Positions 35,678 through 43,966 of a stretch of DNA of 63,951 nucleotides are shown in pieces (the stretch's first letter is position 1; each line of letters opens with the position of its first letter). Source of the DNA: Euryarchaeota archaeon UBA257 (GTDB lineage Archaea > Thermoplasmatota > Poseidoniia > Poseidoniales > Thalassarchaeaceae); assembly GCA_002498985.1 (NCBI GenBank), contig DAJO01000009.1, forward strand, positions 1 to 63,951. The letters are read 5' to 3'. Made by a program: the position numbers and the translations under genes. The notes under the pieces were generated by a model. That model saw only the letters and a program-made list of their open reading frames with translations. It was not told the DNA's origin and ran no database searches.

Positions 35678-37504
35678 ATGAGTGAAAAATACATTGTTCA
35701 TGAACACGATGTCGTGATAATTGGAGCAGGAGGTGCTGGTCTAAGAGCAGCAATAGAAGCTAGTAATTCAGGAGTCAGTGTTGCCATGATATGCAAATCA
35801 ATGCTAGGAAAGGCGCATACTGTAATGGCTGAAGGAGGTGCTGCAGCGGCACTAGGGAACAAAGATCCTCGCGACAATTGGCAAACACACTTTCGAGATA
35901 CAATGAAAGGTGGAAAATACCTAAATGACTGGAGAATGGCAAAAATTCACGCTCAACAAGCACCAGACAGAATTAGAGAGTTAGAAACTTGGGGGGCAGT
36001 ATTCGATAGAACTCCTAAAGGCCTAACAAATCAACGGAACTTTGGAGGACACACTTACCCCCGATTAGCGCATATTGGAGATGCCACTGGTTTAGAATTA
36101 ATCCGGACCCTTCAAGAGAAAGGAGTTCATATGGGTATGGATATATTCATGGAATTCACAGTACGTAAATTGTTCAAGACAGATGGAAAAATATCGGGAT
36201 GCTTTGCCTACGACAGGAATGATGGGTCATTACATGTTTTCAAAGCAAAAACAATTGTGATGGCAACAGGAGGAGCCACAAGGTGTTGGGCTGTTTGCTC
36301 CGGTTCATGGGAATACACCGGAGAAGGGTACGCATTGGCCTATTGGGCCGGTGCAGAGATGGGAGATATGGAATTTATCCAGTTCCACCCTACAGGAATG
36401 ATTTGGCCCCCCTCTGTAAAAGGAATTTTAGTTACAGAGGGAGTGCGAGGAGAAGGAGGTATGCTGACCAATTCTGAAGGTAAGAGATTCATGTTCGACT
36501 ATGTACCTGAGATGTATAAAGATGAATTTGCTGATACAGAAGAAGAGGCATTGGAATGGGTTTCAGAGATTGTGGAAGGAAAACTTGCAACTGTTCGTAG
36601 ACCTCCCGAACTGTTGACTAGAGATGTTGTTGCTAAAGCAATTAATTCCGAAAGAGATGCAGGTAGAGCTAGTGCACATGGAGGAGCATATCTGGATATT
36701 TCCTGGAGAGAACCGGACCAAGTAAGGAAAAAGCTCCCCGGAATGTATCACCAATTCAAAGAATTAGCAGCGGTTGATATCACCACTGAAAAAATGGAAG
36801 TTGGCCCTACTGCACACTATGTCATGGGAGGAATAAAAGTTCATCCGGAAACACAGGAGACTACAGTTGCTAGAATGTTTGCTGCTGGAGAAGCCGCTAC
36901 AGGATTGCATGGGGCTAATAGACTGGGGGGGAATTCACTTTCAGACCTTATTGTCTTTGGAAAGATTGCTGGAGAGAACGCTGCATTGTTGGCTAAAGAT
37001 GTCGAAGAGTTCCTACCTATAGACTCTAACGAGATTGAAAATGCAATTGAAGAAACATTGTCTCCATTGAGTAGGACTAATGGGGAGAATCCGGCGAAAG
37101 TCGTAGAAGATTTAAGAGAAATGATGCAACATAAAGTGGGAATAATAAGAACTGAAAAATTATTAAAAGAAGCATTAAAAGATTTAGATGATTTAGAAGA
37201 ACGTGCTCAAAAAACGTCTGCAGGTACTAGCCGTATTTACAACCCAGGATGGCACCAGGCGCTTGAAATAGATGCTATGATAGATGTTAGTAGAATGTGT
37301 ACACTAGCAGCACTGCATAGAGAAGAATCTAGAGGAGGGCATACGAGAGATGATTTTCCTACACCTGATTATAGATATTGGGGCAAAATAAATAGTGTAA
37401 TAACAAAGAAAGATGGGATGAAAATTGAGCACAGAAGATATCCTCCTATAGATGAGGAGTTGAAAAAATTACTAGATATTGAAGATTTACATGAGGAGGA
37501 ATGA
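35678..37504 (+). CDS. sdhA: Succinate dehydrogenase flavoprotein subunit
   Basis: Oxidises succinate to fumarate with covalently bound FAD; 608 residues. The dinucleotide fold is in VVIIGAGGAGLRAA near residue 13. The probable FAD-linking histidine is in KAHTVMAEGG near 48. The active-site segment FHPTGMIWPP lies near 240 and HGANRLGGNSLSDL near 410. Motifs such as FGGHTYPRLAHIGD and SWEYTGEGYALA match the actinobacterial-type enzyme more closely than the proteobacterial or usual archaeal ones, by recollection. The gene overlaps nothing, but sdhB begins two bases after its stop. Confidence 0.96.
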   Translation: MSEKYIVHEHDVVIIGAGGAGLRAAIEASNSGVSVAMICKSMLGKAHTVMAEGGAAAALGNKDPRDNWQTHFRDTMKGGKYLNDWRMAKIHAQQAPDRIRELETWGAVFDRTPKGLTNQRNFGGHTYPRLAHIGDATGLELIRTLQEKGVHMGMDIFMEFTVRKLFKTDGKISGCFAYDRNDGSLHVFKAKTIVMATGGATRCWAVCSGSWEYTGEGYALAYWAGAEMGDMEFIQFHPTGMIWPPSVKGILVTEGVRGEGGMLTNSEGKRFMFDYVPEMYKDEFADTEEEALEWVSEIVEGKLATVRRPPELLTRDVVAKAINSERDAGRASAHGGAYLDISWREPDQVRKKLPGMYHQFKELAAVDITTEKMEVGPTAHYVMGGIKVHPETQETTVARMFAAGEAATGLHGANRLGGNSLSDLIVFGKIAGENAALLAKDVEEFLPIDSNEIENAIEETLSPLSRTNGENPAKVVEDLREMMQHKVGIIRTEKLLKEALKDLDDLEERAQKTSAGTSRIYNPGWHQALEIDAMIDVSRMCTLAALHREESRGGHTRDDFPTPDYRYWGKINSVITKKDGMKIEHRRYPPIDEELKKLLDIEDLHEEE

Positions 37505-37505
37505 A

Positions 37506-38267
37506 ATGAGCGAAGATGTAACATTCAAAATTTTCAGAGGAGAACCCGATGAAGATGGAGATCCATTCGGAGAAATGGTAGATTATACAGTTGAAATGGA
37601 TGAAGGAATGGTAGTTCTTGATGTAATTCATAGAATTCAAGCAGAACACGCTCCAGATCTTTCTTGCAGGTGGAATTGTAAAGCAGGAAAGTGTGGCTCA
37701 TGTTCTGCTGAAGTTAACGGTAAACCACGTCTAATGTGCATGACAAGAATGGAAGAAGTGATGAAGGAAACACCCGATGGAGAGCCAGTCCTTGTAAAAC
37801 CAATGCAAGCATTCCCGTTGACTAAGGACTTAGTTACCGATACATCGTGGGCATATGAAATGAATAAAAAAATGGTTCCTGTGAATGGACCTGATGAATT
37901 AGATTGGAAATTTAATCAAAAAGAGGCTAATAGAATACAAGAGTTCAGAGGTTGTATTGAATGTATGTTGTGTGTAAACACATGTCATGTACTTCGAGAA
38001 CATGAAAAATTCGATGAGTTTGCTGGACCAAGGTTCTTTGTACGTCTGGCTGGATTAGAAATGCACCCGCTTGATATTGAAAATAGAATTCCTGAAATCA
38101 AAGATGATTTTGGTATAGGTTATTGTAATATCACTCGGTGTTGCACTGAAGTATGTCCAGCCGGAATTAATATTACAGATAACGCAATAATCCCTCTGAA
38201 AGAAAGAGTAGTGACAGAATACTATGATCCAATCGCAATTATTGGAAAAAAATTAGGGTTGAGATGA
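37506..38267 (+). CDS. sdhB: Succinate dehydrogenase iron-sulfur subunit
   Basis: A 253-residue electron-transfer subunit. A plant-type ferredoxin region has the [2Fe-2S] cysteines in SCRWNCKAGKCGSC near residue 55 and LMC near 78. The C-terminal region has CIECMLCVNTC near 151 and CNITRCCTEVCPAGI near 211 for the [4Fe-4S] and [3Fe-4S] clusters. The ATG at 37506 is preceded by GAGGAGGAA in the end of sdhA, a good ribosome-binding site, and beats an in-frame start at 37479. A strong hairpin terminator follows directly. Confidence 0.96.
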   Translation: MSEDVTFKIFRGEPDEDGDPFGEMVDYTVEMDEGMVVLDVIHRIQAEHAPDLSCRWNCKAGKCGSCSAEVNGKPRLMCMTRMEEVMKETPDGEPVLVKPMQAFPLTKDLVTDTSWAYEMNKKMVPVNGPDELDWKFNQKEANRIQEFRGCIECMLCVNTCHVLREHEKFDEFAGPRFFVRLAGLEMHPLDIENRIPEIKDDFGIGYCNITRCCTEVCPAGINITDNAIIPLKERVVTEYYDPIAIIGKKLGLR

Positions 38268-38273
38268 TTTTAA

Positions 38274-38304
38274 CCCTCTCCGAGTAGACCCGGAGAGGGG
38301 TTTT
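38274..38304 (+). terminator. Hairpin plus T-run terminator after sdhCAB
   Basis: CCCTCTCCG at 38274-38282 pairs perfectly with CGGAGAGGG at 38291-38299, a 9-bp GC-rich stem with an 8-base loop, followed by GTTTTG. It starts seven bases after the sdhB stop, exactly where a factor-independent terminator would lie. Archaeal termination usually relies on T-runs alone, so the bacterial form is notable. The convergent MC1 gene ends at 38325. Confidence 0.8.
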
Positions 38305-38324
38305 GTAATTCTGGAAAAAAATAC

Positions 38325-38591
38325 TCATAATCGAGTAATTCCAATTTTCTTTACATTGGCCTTATTGATTTTAGGTGGTAACCAATCTGGTCCATTAGCC
38401 GGCTTGTCAACAACCTCTATCCAACCTTCGAAATTGTGAACGCGGTTTGTTCCACGCTCACGCAGTTGGATAGGATTGGGCACCTCACGAGAAGCTGCTT
38501 TCAGGGCTGCTCCTCGAGGCTGCTTGCTTACAAACACTTGACTAGTGTCCTTACCATTCGCCATCAATACGAAATATTTTTTGTCTGACAT
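38325..38591 (-). CDS. MC1-family non-histone chromosomal protein
   Basis: An 88-residue basic DNA-bending chromatin protein. It matches the Methanosarcina MC1 pattern throughout: KKYFVLMANGKD at the start, VFVSKQPRGAALKAASR in the middle, LRERGTNRVHNFEGW, and NGPDWLPPKINKANVKKIGI at the end. The ATG at 38591 is chosen because it starts the domain and has a clear GGAGG nine bases upstream; longer frames to 38666 lack family character. MC1 compacts and bends DNA in methanogens and haloarchaea. A high expression level is suggested by its strong ribosome-binding site. Confidence 0.93.
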   Translation of the reverse strand: MSDKKYFVLMANGKDTSQVFVSKQPRGAALKAASREVPNPIQLRERGTNRVHNFEGWIEVVDKPANGPDWLPPKINKANVKKIGITRL

Positions 38592-38708
38592 AAAGTAATC
38601 CTCCATCAGTTCGCCTGTCAAAATAGGATATGAAGGTATTGTATGAAAAACGCGATACTGCACCACAATTAGAGTTAATCAATAAAATCCAACTAGCAAA
38701 AAAATAAT

Positions 38709-38942
38709 TTACATTTCGGCGCAAGCAAGAGTTTTGGTGTTCAAAACTCCAGGGATTGCACGTATTGACTCTACTACTAGCCTAGCTATATCCCCCATGT
38801 TATCTGCCTCTAATTTAACTATCAAATCATGGTCTCCAAAAAGAAGATTTGCATCAGTAACAAAAGATAATGAGGAGGCTGCATTAAACACGTTTACTTC
38901 TGAACCGGGTTCAACATTTACTAGTACATAACCTATTGACAT
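38709..38942 (-). CDS. Stand-alone RAM (Lrp/AsnC ligand-binding) domain protein
   Basis: A 77-residue protein consisting only of the alpha-beta effector domain of Lrp/AsnC regulators: IGYVLVNVEPGSE, then LLFGDHDLIVKLEADN, then RAIPGVLNTKTLACAEM. There is no DNA-binding helix-turn-helix. Such proteins form ring oligomers that bind amino acids. The ATG at 38942 begins the domain; the extension to 39014 is not family-like. It is divergent from the macro-domain gene and upstream of MC1 on the same strand. It may modulate full-length Lrp proteins encoded elsewhere; that is inference. Confidence 0.88.
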   Translation of the reverse strand: MSIGYVLVNVEPGSEVNVFNAASSLSFVTDANLLFGDHDLIVKLEADNMGDIARLVVESIRAIPGVLNTKTLACAEM

Positions 38943-39040
38943 GTACAAGCCGGAGACGTCTTTACGAATCAATTGTTCGCTCTGATATTCAGAATGAAGA
39001 GAAGAAGCATACATATTGGATGCCCTAGTCTCGAGATAAT

Positions 39041-39682
39041 ATGGCAGAGGTCATCATAGTCCGGGAATGTAAGTATGGACAGGTGAGAGTATGCTTCGGT
39101 AATGTCGCTAGAGAAGAAGGAGACGTAATGGTCTTACCAGCAAATAATAGGCTGGCAGGAAGAGAAGGGTTGGATGAAGTTATGCAACTCGCCGCAGGTC
39201 CTGAATTGAGAGCTGCCTGTACAGAAATAGCAAAAGAAAAACGTAAAACAAATTCTCAACCTTGTGGCGTAGGAGAAGCAGTCACTACTTCTGCGTATAA
39301 CTTACCGGCAGAACATCTTGTACATGTTGTAGGGCCAGACTGTAGAAGACCTACACAGGATCAATATCGAAGGGAGTTGTTAAAAAAATCTTATGAGTCA
39401 CTATTTGCAGAAGTTGAGAATCTAGAACCTCGTGAAACCTTAGTTCTACCCCCCTTGGGAATGGATGTATTCTCTTACCCACATAGAGAAGGCGCTAGAA
39501 TGACTATGGAAATAGTCTTGGCTTGGATGGATGAGGGAGAGGATCCTGGTGTCGATATGGTATTGATTGTAACAAATGAACAGAGTTTTCTGAAAAATAT
39601 GAAAACCGTATATCGTGAAAGTGAAGATCAATTCCCTGGAGTAGATAGAACCAGAGAATACAGGAAAGGAAAATTCCAATAA
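39041..39682 (+). CDS. Macro-domain protein
   Basis: A 213-residue protein of the macro-domain fold that binds or hydrolyses ADP-ribose derivatives. GDVMVLPANNRLAGREGLDEVM near residue 27 corresponds to the usual N-x2-N-x2-L-x-G-x-GV region. AGPELRAACTEI and CGVGEAVTTSAYNLP with HLVHVVGP near 88-108 are the second signature. The substrate-binding GGGVAG-like loop reads AGREGLD, so catalytic activity may be altered. A C-terminal extension of about 20 residues is basic. Possible roles are deacetylation of O-acetyl-ADP-ribose or removal of ADP-ribose from proteins or nucleic acids. Confidence 0.85.
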   Translation: MAEVIIVRECKYGQVRVCFGNVAREEGDVMVLPANNRLAGREGLDEVMQLAAGPELRAACTEIAKEKRKTNSQPCGVGEAVTTSAYNLPAEHLVHVVGPDCRRPTQDQYRRELLKKSYESLFAEVENLEPRETLVLPPLGMDVFSYPHREGARMTMEIVLAWMDEGEDPGVDMVLIVTNEQSFLKNMKTVYRESEDQFPGVDRTREYRKGKFQ

Positions 39683-39777
39683 TTTGGTAATTGTCACTCA
39701 ATACAAAACATCAATAATTGATTAAAATAGCATGAATCATGCGATGTCCTCAATAACCTTGAGATTACGATAGTAGC

Positions 39778-40419
39778 ATGGGAATAGGAGGAGCTTACGA
39801 GCGTGAGTTACGCTCAGTACTTGCAGGCGAAGAAAAAGGAGTTCGTGCAATAACGAGGTCTTGTAGTGAAACTGAACGCGCTCAAGCCATGCAAATTTGT
39901 CAACGCCCATTTTTAGTTGTTAGAGCACCTGGAAGTGGATCCGAAGGTACAGGGGACCTTTTAGCATTAAGAGGAGATATGTGCTTTCCTATAGAAGTAA
40001 AATCTTCCAAAAAACCCAAACTATACCTTTCTGGTAGAACTGTTTTACAATATCAGGCATTGGAAGAAATAGGTATCAGATGTTCAATTCAACCATTTTA
40101 TGCTTATAGGTTAAAGGGAGTTAGAGGAGACAGTTGGAGAATATTTAGAGTTAAGACGGAGGGACTTACTGGAAAACTAAGATTATTTGCTCGAACGGTC
40201 CCTGAATTACCTTTAACAAGAAATGGAACACCATATTTAGATTGGGAGAAGGGACTTCCATTACATAAATTTCTTTCATTAATCTCTAAATCTGAAAATG
40301 CCAATAATATTCAGCCGAGTCCTTCACTTAAAAAAACTAATTTCTCAGTAATTGATACAAATATGGATCAATATGAATCATCTTCTGAGAGAATCGCATC
40401 AAGTCTATCGAACTCTTGA
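39778..40419 (+). CDS. Hjc-like Holliday-junction resolvase, enlarged
   Basis: A 213-residue PD-(D/E)xK nuclease. Glu8 (GAYERELRSVL), Asp60 (GSGSEGTGDLLAL) and Glu73-x-Lys75 (IEVKSSKK) correspond to the Hjc catalytic residues. In ordinary Hjc (about 125 residues) the first glutamate and the aspartate are some 24 residues apart; here they are 52 apart because of a charged insertion (about residues 18-45). There is also a C-terminal extension. The resolvase role is likely but the insertion could alter substrate. The gene's end overlaps the convergent 62-residue coiled-coil gene by 52 bases. Confidence 0.78.
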   Translation: MGIGGAYERELRSVLAGEEKGVRAITRSCSETERAQAMQICQRPFLVVRAPGSGSEGTGDLLALRGDMCFPIEVKSSKKPKLYLSGRTVLQYQALEEIGIRCSIQPFYAYRLKGVRGDSWRIFRVKTEGLTGKLRLFARTVPELPLTRNGTPYLDWEKGLPLHKFLSLISKSENANNIQPSPSLKKTNFSVIDTNMDQYESSSERIASSLSNS

Positions 40420-40556
40420 ATTAGATTTTTCACTTCTTGATTAAGATTTTCCAGCCTAGCTTGGTTTAACAAACGAAGAATACTATCTCTTTCTCTACGA
40501 ATATTGTCAAGTTGACGTTTTTCACTCTTAATATCCTCTGAATTACGTTCAACCAT
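40368..40556 (-). CDS. Small coiled-coil protein, 62 residues
   Basis: Highly charged, almost wholly helical with heptad-spaced hydrophobics (KSEKRQLDNIRRERDSILRLL). No family recognised; prefoldin-like or a structural adaptor would be guesses. It fills a gap of about 220 bases between the nuclease and protease genes, and its 3' end overlaps the convergent nuclease gene by 52 bases. That overlap lies in the non-conserved tail of the nuclease, so both may be real, but the overlap is larger than elsewhere in the window and lowers confidence. Confidence 0.5.
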   Translation of the reverse strand: MVERNSEDIKSEKRQLDNIRRERDSILRLLNQARLENLNQEVKNLIQEFDRLDAILSEDDSY

Positions 40557-40637
40557 GTAAATCGGAGAGGCTAATCTTTGAAATCATTTTTGGAATAAAG
40601 AACACAAGTTGAAGAATGGGAGTGTTGGCCACCTAAT

Positions 40638-42182
40638 ATGCAAGATGAGGAGGGGTCACTCATGAATCATCTTTTACCAATGATTTCAATCTACTTTTTT
40701 TATCTCCTAGGGCTACCAATTTGGGGTGCCATAATTATGATAATTTGGTACTCTGCACTGATAACTCTAGAAAATAATGGCACACTTGATAATTGGGATG
40801 CAACAAGAGTTTTGGGTTTCATTTTGATGATTAGAACAAAAAAGGGGAGAGTTATTCTTGAAAGAGTTTCAAAATATAGGAAATTTTGGAGAGGATTTGG
40901 AGAATTTTCAATATGGTTATGTTTTATTGTAATGTTTGGGGTAATGTTTCTTCTAATTTTCAGCGCTATACTATCAGCTTTTTCACCACCAGAAGATCCC
41001 ATTCCTGCTAAAGATCTTTTATTAATTCCTGGAGTAACAAGTTTTGTACCATTCTGGTGGCCTGTAATTACACTAATTATAGCCATAGTAATTCACGAAT
41101 ATGGGCATGCAATACAAGCAAGAGTTCATGGTATGAGGGCGAAAAGTTTCGGATTATTACTGTTAGGGCCTTTACCGATGGGGGCCTTTTTCGAACCTGA
41201 AATTCAAGAAATGACCAGAGCACCTAGAAGAGAAAGACTACGAATTTATGCCGCTGCACCATCGATAAATATTGTTGCAACATATTTCGTAATACTCTTA
41301 TTATCATGTACAGCATCAGGATTTGTAGCTTCTGAACCCGGATTACATGCAAAAGGAATTATCGTAGATAGTGGGGCTGAAGAAGCGGGATTAGAACCGT
41401 ATGAAATAATAACTCATCTTGATGGAATACATGTTCCAGATTATGATTCTTTCACAGACATAATGAATTCTAAATCTGCAGGAGATGAAATGAATTTATC
41501 AGTTTTGTCTAGAAAAAATGACATTGGAGATAGAGAATCAAGAGAAATTATTGTCACGTTAACTGATCAATTGGATTACTATCTTTCACAAGGAATTCCT
41601 ACTTGGTTTGAAGAACAAAATTGTGAGAATGAAGAACAGTGTACAGATATTTATATCAATTACTTGAATGAGAATAATATAGAACAGGGAAACGCTTTTC
41701 TTGGAGTTAGTGGGATTTCCTCAGGCACTAGCGCGGTAGATGGGTATAAGATATCATCTACCGATGATTTAAACCCCTTATTGAGGACCGTTCTTTTCAT
41801 TTTTAAGCCATTAGAATTATTGGGTGAGCCAATAAGACTAGAGGGGCACTCTATGCCACTAGAAGAGAGAGATCTACTTGAATCAGGTGATGGAATCATT
41901 GCTTCCACTATAGGGACTGCAGGTATGTTAGCTATTTTTGATTTCTTATTCTGGTTTGCATGGATAAATTTCATACTTGGTTTTGCTAATCTGATACCCA
42001 TGGTTCCATTTGATGGGGGACAAATCACTAGAGATTCTACTCACTCAATAATAAAATTCTTTGGGAAAAATATGAATCCTTTAAGAGTTGAAAAAATAGC
42101 TAACAGAGTTAGTGGTTTGAGTAGTATAATTATACTTCTAATTGTACTATTCCCTATATTATTAGCTAATATGTTAAACTAA
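40638..42182 (+). CDS. M50 site-2-type intramembrane metalloprotease with PDZ domain
   Basis: A 514-residue polytopic membrane protease. The zinc-binding HEYGH lies near residue 152 inside a membrane segment, and the second half of the active site is NLIPMVPFDGGQI near 455. A PDZ-like domain sits between (about 235-300; DSGAEEAGLEPYEIITHLDG). Roughly six to seven membrane segments. It would cut transmembrane segments of regulatory or signal-peptide-like proteins. It is convergent with the signal peptidase gene (four bases between). The start could be ATG 40638 or 40662. Confidence 0.92.
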   Translation: MQDEEGSLMNHLLPMISIYFFYLLGLPIWGAIIMIIWYSALITLENNGTLDNWDATRVLGFILMIRTKKGRVILERVSKYRKFWRGFGEFSIWLCFIVMFGVMFLLIFSAILSAFSPPEDPIPAKDLLLIPGVTSFVPFWWPVITLIIAIVIHEYGHAIQARVHGMRAKSFGLLLLGPLPMGAFFEPEIQEMTRAPRRERLRIYAAAPSINIVATYFVILLLSCTASGFVASEPGLHAKGIIVDSGAEEAGLEPYEIITHLDGIHVPDYDSFTDIMNSKSAGDEMNLSVLSRKNDIGDRESREIIVTLTDQLDYYLSQGIPTWFEEQNCENEEQCTDIYINYLNENNIEQGNAFLGVSGISSGTSAVDGYKISSTDDLNPLLRTVLFIFKPLELLGEPIRLEGHSMPLEERDLLESGDGIIASTIGTAGMLAIFDFLFWFAWINFILGFANLIPMVPFDGGQITRDSTHSIIKFFGKNMNPLRVEKIANRVSGLSSIIILLIVLFPILLANMLN

Positions 42183-42186
42183 AACT

Positions 42187-43071
42187 TTATTCTTCTTCTT
42201 CGTTTTTACTAGGGATAAAGATATCATAAACCATGGGGATAATTACAACTGCAGCAATTAATGTAAACAAATTGTTCCAAGTTTGTCCAGATACAAATGA
42301 GGACGTTCCAGAGAAAAAGAGTTTGATTGCTCCGACCCACGGAATCTCAGATGATGCGACCCCTACTACCCAAGTATCTCTTACCGCAGTTACAGGATTA
42401 CCAAATTCATCCTTTAAACCACGACTCTGGATATATGAATCGTCGGCTGTAGAGCTGGTCGCTCTTAGTTGATCGATTGTACACCCATTTGTCATCCTGT
42501 TATCACCAGTTGTAAGGTATCCTTCGTGTCTAGGAACCCACTTATCGATTGTTAAATTTCCATGAGGTGCACAAGAATAATCTAATGTTAAAGAAATATT
42601 ACTTACATTTACTAGATTGGTACCTGGTACATCCCATGTCAAAATACATATGTATTCTAACTCATCGAACACGCCTTCAGAACAGGAGTTATCAATTGGA
42701 ATTTCTGTTAAATTTGTTTCTGCTTTGAGTAAGACTCGATGAATAACAGGAGTATCAGAACCACCATTTTTTTGATATATTATAACATCTCCAAACATAC
42801 CATGCATTTCATATCCAAAGTTCTTATTTTCCTCATTAGACGCTTCTACATAGGTAACTATGTCTACTCTGTCAGGATTCATAATTAATACTAAATCGCC
42901 CGGGTCAATCGCTCCTATGGAACCTTCTTCACTATGCTTCATAGAGCCGGATTCAACAACAACCATTGGAGGAAACATACCAGTGGCTAACCACATTGAA
43001 CCAAGTAATAAGAAAACTAATCCTACAGCAAGTAATGCCTCTCTAAGATAGAGTTTGAAATCATTTGACAT
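42187..43071 (-). CDS. Archaeal-type signal peptidase I (S26B)
   Basis: Removes signal peptides from exported proteins. About 294 residues with an N-terminal membrane segment, the catalytic serine in VVESGSMKHSE near residue 41, GDVIIYQKNG near 96 and the catalytic histidine in PVIHRV near 109. Using His instead of Lys is the archaeal and ER pattern. A second C-terminal membrane span (TLIAAVVIIPMVYDIFI) adds a rear anchor. The protein is larger than a minimal archaeal enzyme because of an inserted loop of about 90 residues between the histidine and the C-terminal GD-x-R-like region (LTTGDNRMTNGCTID). The ATG at 43071 is chosen. Confidence 0.92.
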   Translation of the reverse strand: MSNDFKLYLREALLAVGLVFLLLGSMWLATGMFPPMVVVESGSMKHSEEGSIGAIDPGDLVLIMNPDRVDIVTYVEASNEENKNFGYEMHGMFGDVIIYQKNGGSDTPVIHRVLLKAETNLTEIPIDNSCSEGVFDELEYICILTWDVPGTNLVNVSNISLTLDYSCAPHGNLTIDKWVPRHEGYLTTGDNRMTNGCTIDQLRATSSTADDSYIQSRGLKDEFGNPVTAVRDTWVVGVASSEIPWVGAIKLFFSGTSSFVSGQTWNNLFTLIAAVVIIPMVYDIFIPSKNEEEE

Positions 43072-43072
43072 A

Positions 43073-43867
43073 CTAATTACCCTTGGAGTTATACGACCTA
43101 GTAGAATATAATATGAAAGAGACAAATAATATCAGAATAATGCTAACAGGATCAACATGAGGGGAAGGATGATGGAAAGAGGTTAACCCACTAATTCTCT
43201 CTGTGATATCAATAGTATAACTTCTACTACCATCCCTAGATGCAAGGCCGAAAATAGTGTTCCATAACAGCGAAATTAAAGTTATTGAGGTGATGGAAAT
43301 TAACATTCTATGGACGAGCAACTCCCTAAGTAGGCCTAATCCGGGAAGTTGTCGAGAAATGACTGAATCAGGATTATTCCACCATTTTTCTTCGATTGAG
43401 ATATTATTTTGAGTACTAACTTTTGGAGAATTAATCAGGTTCTTCCCAACAGGAATTTCATGTGCTTCAAGTAATTCACGCATCTGACTCATATATCTTA
43501 CTCCTAGCATTATTGCTGCTTCTTCACCTTCTTTTCGGCGCCTTAAAACTTCAGCACGTGAATCCAATAATAAGATATCATCTAGAGTCTGTTTCATCCC
43601 TAGATAAAAGAAGAACTCCGGGCCAACATAAAATGTGCCAATTGCACCGATTAACATGCCTATCCAACTTAATGCGACAATATTTTCTTTAGATGGATCA
43701 GTGGGCCCTGAAAGACCGAAAAGGAAAACTATCCCCCAAACTAATAGTGCAAGTGAAAGAATTGAAACATTAGTGATTATTTGGAAATGTCTGCCTCTTT
43801 GGCTATCCCATAATCGACCAAAAAAACTCAGGTTTCTATCATCTCGACGAGCCATTATATCATTCAT
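43073..43867 (-). CDS. Membrane protein upstream of signal peptidase, unknown
   Basis: A 264-residue protein not matched to a family. Four membrane segments are visible: two after a basic N-terminus (about 28-50 and 60-84), one near 190-212, and one at the C-terminus (IILILFVSFILYS). Between the second and third lies a charged helical cytoplasmic region (DDILLLDSRAEVLRRRKEGEEAA). It ends two bases before the signal peptidase start, so the two are probably co-transcribed, and may take part in export or membrane proteolysis. Divergent from the lipoprotein gene. Start at ATG 43867 or 43855. Confidence 0.72.
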   Translation of the reverse strand: MNDIMARRDDRNLSFFGRLWDSQRGRHFQIITNVSILSLALLVWGIVFLFGLSGPTDPSKENIVALSWIGMLIGAIGTFYVGPEFFFYLGMKQTLDDILLLDSRAEVLRRRKEGEEAAIMLGVRYMSQMRELLEAHEIPVGKNLINSPKVSTQNNISIEEKWWNNPDSVISRQLPGLGLLRELLVHRMLISITSITLISLLWNTIFGLASRDGSRSYTIDITERISGLTSFHHPSPHVDPVSIILILFVSFILYSTRSYNSKGN

Positions 43868-43966
43868 GGGTAAGGCTTCGTGGCTTAGTGTCTTACGCTA
43901 TCAAGTTCACATGAAAAAATATAATTTTACCAATTAATTGATTTGCTTTACTGTTAATCGGATACT

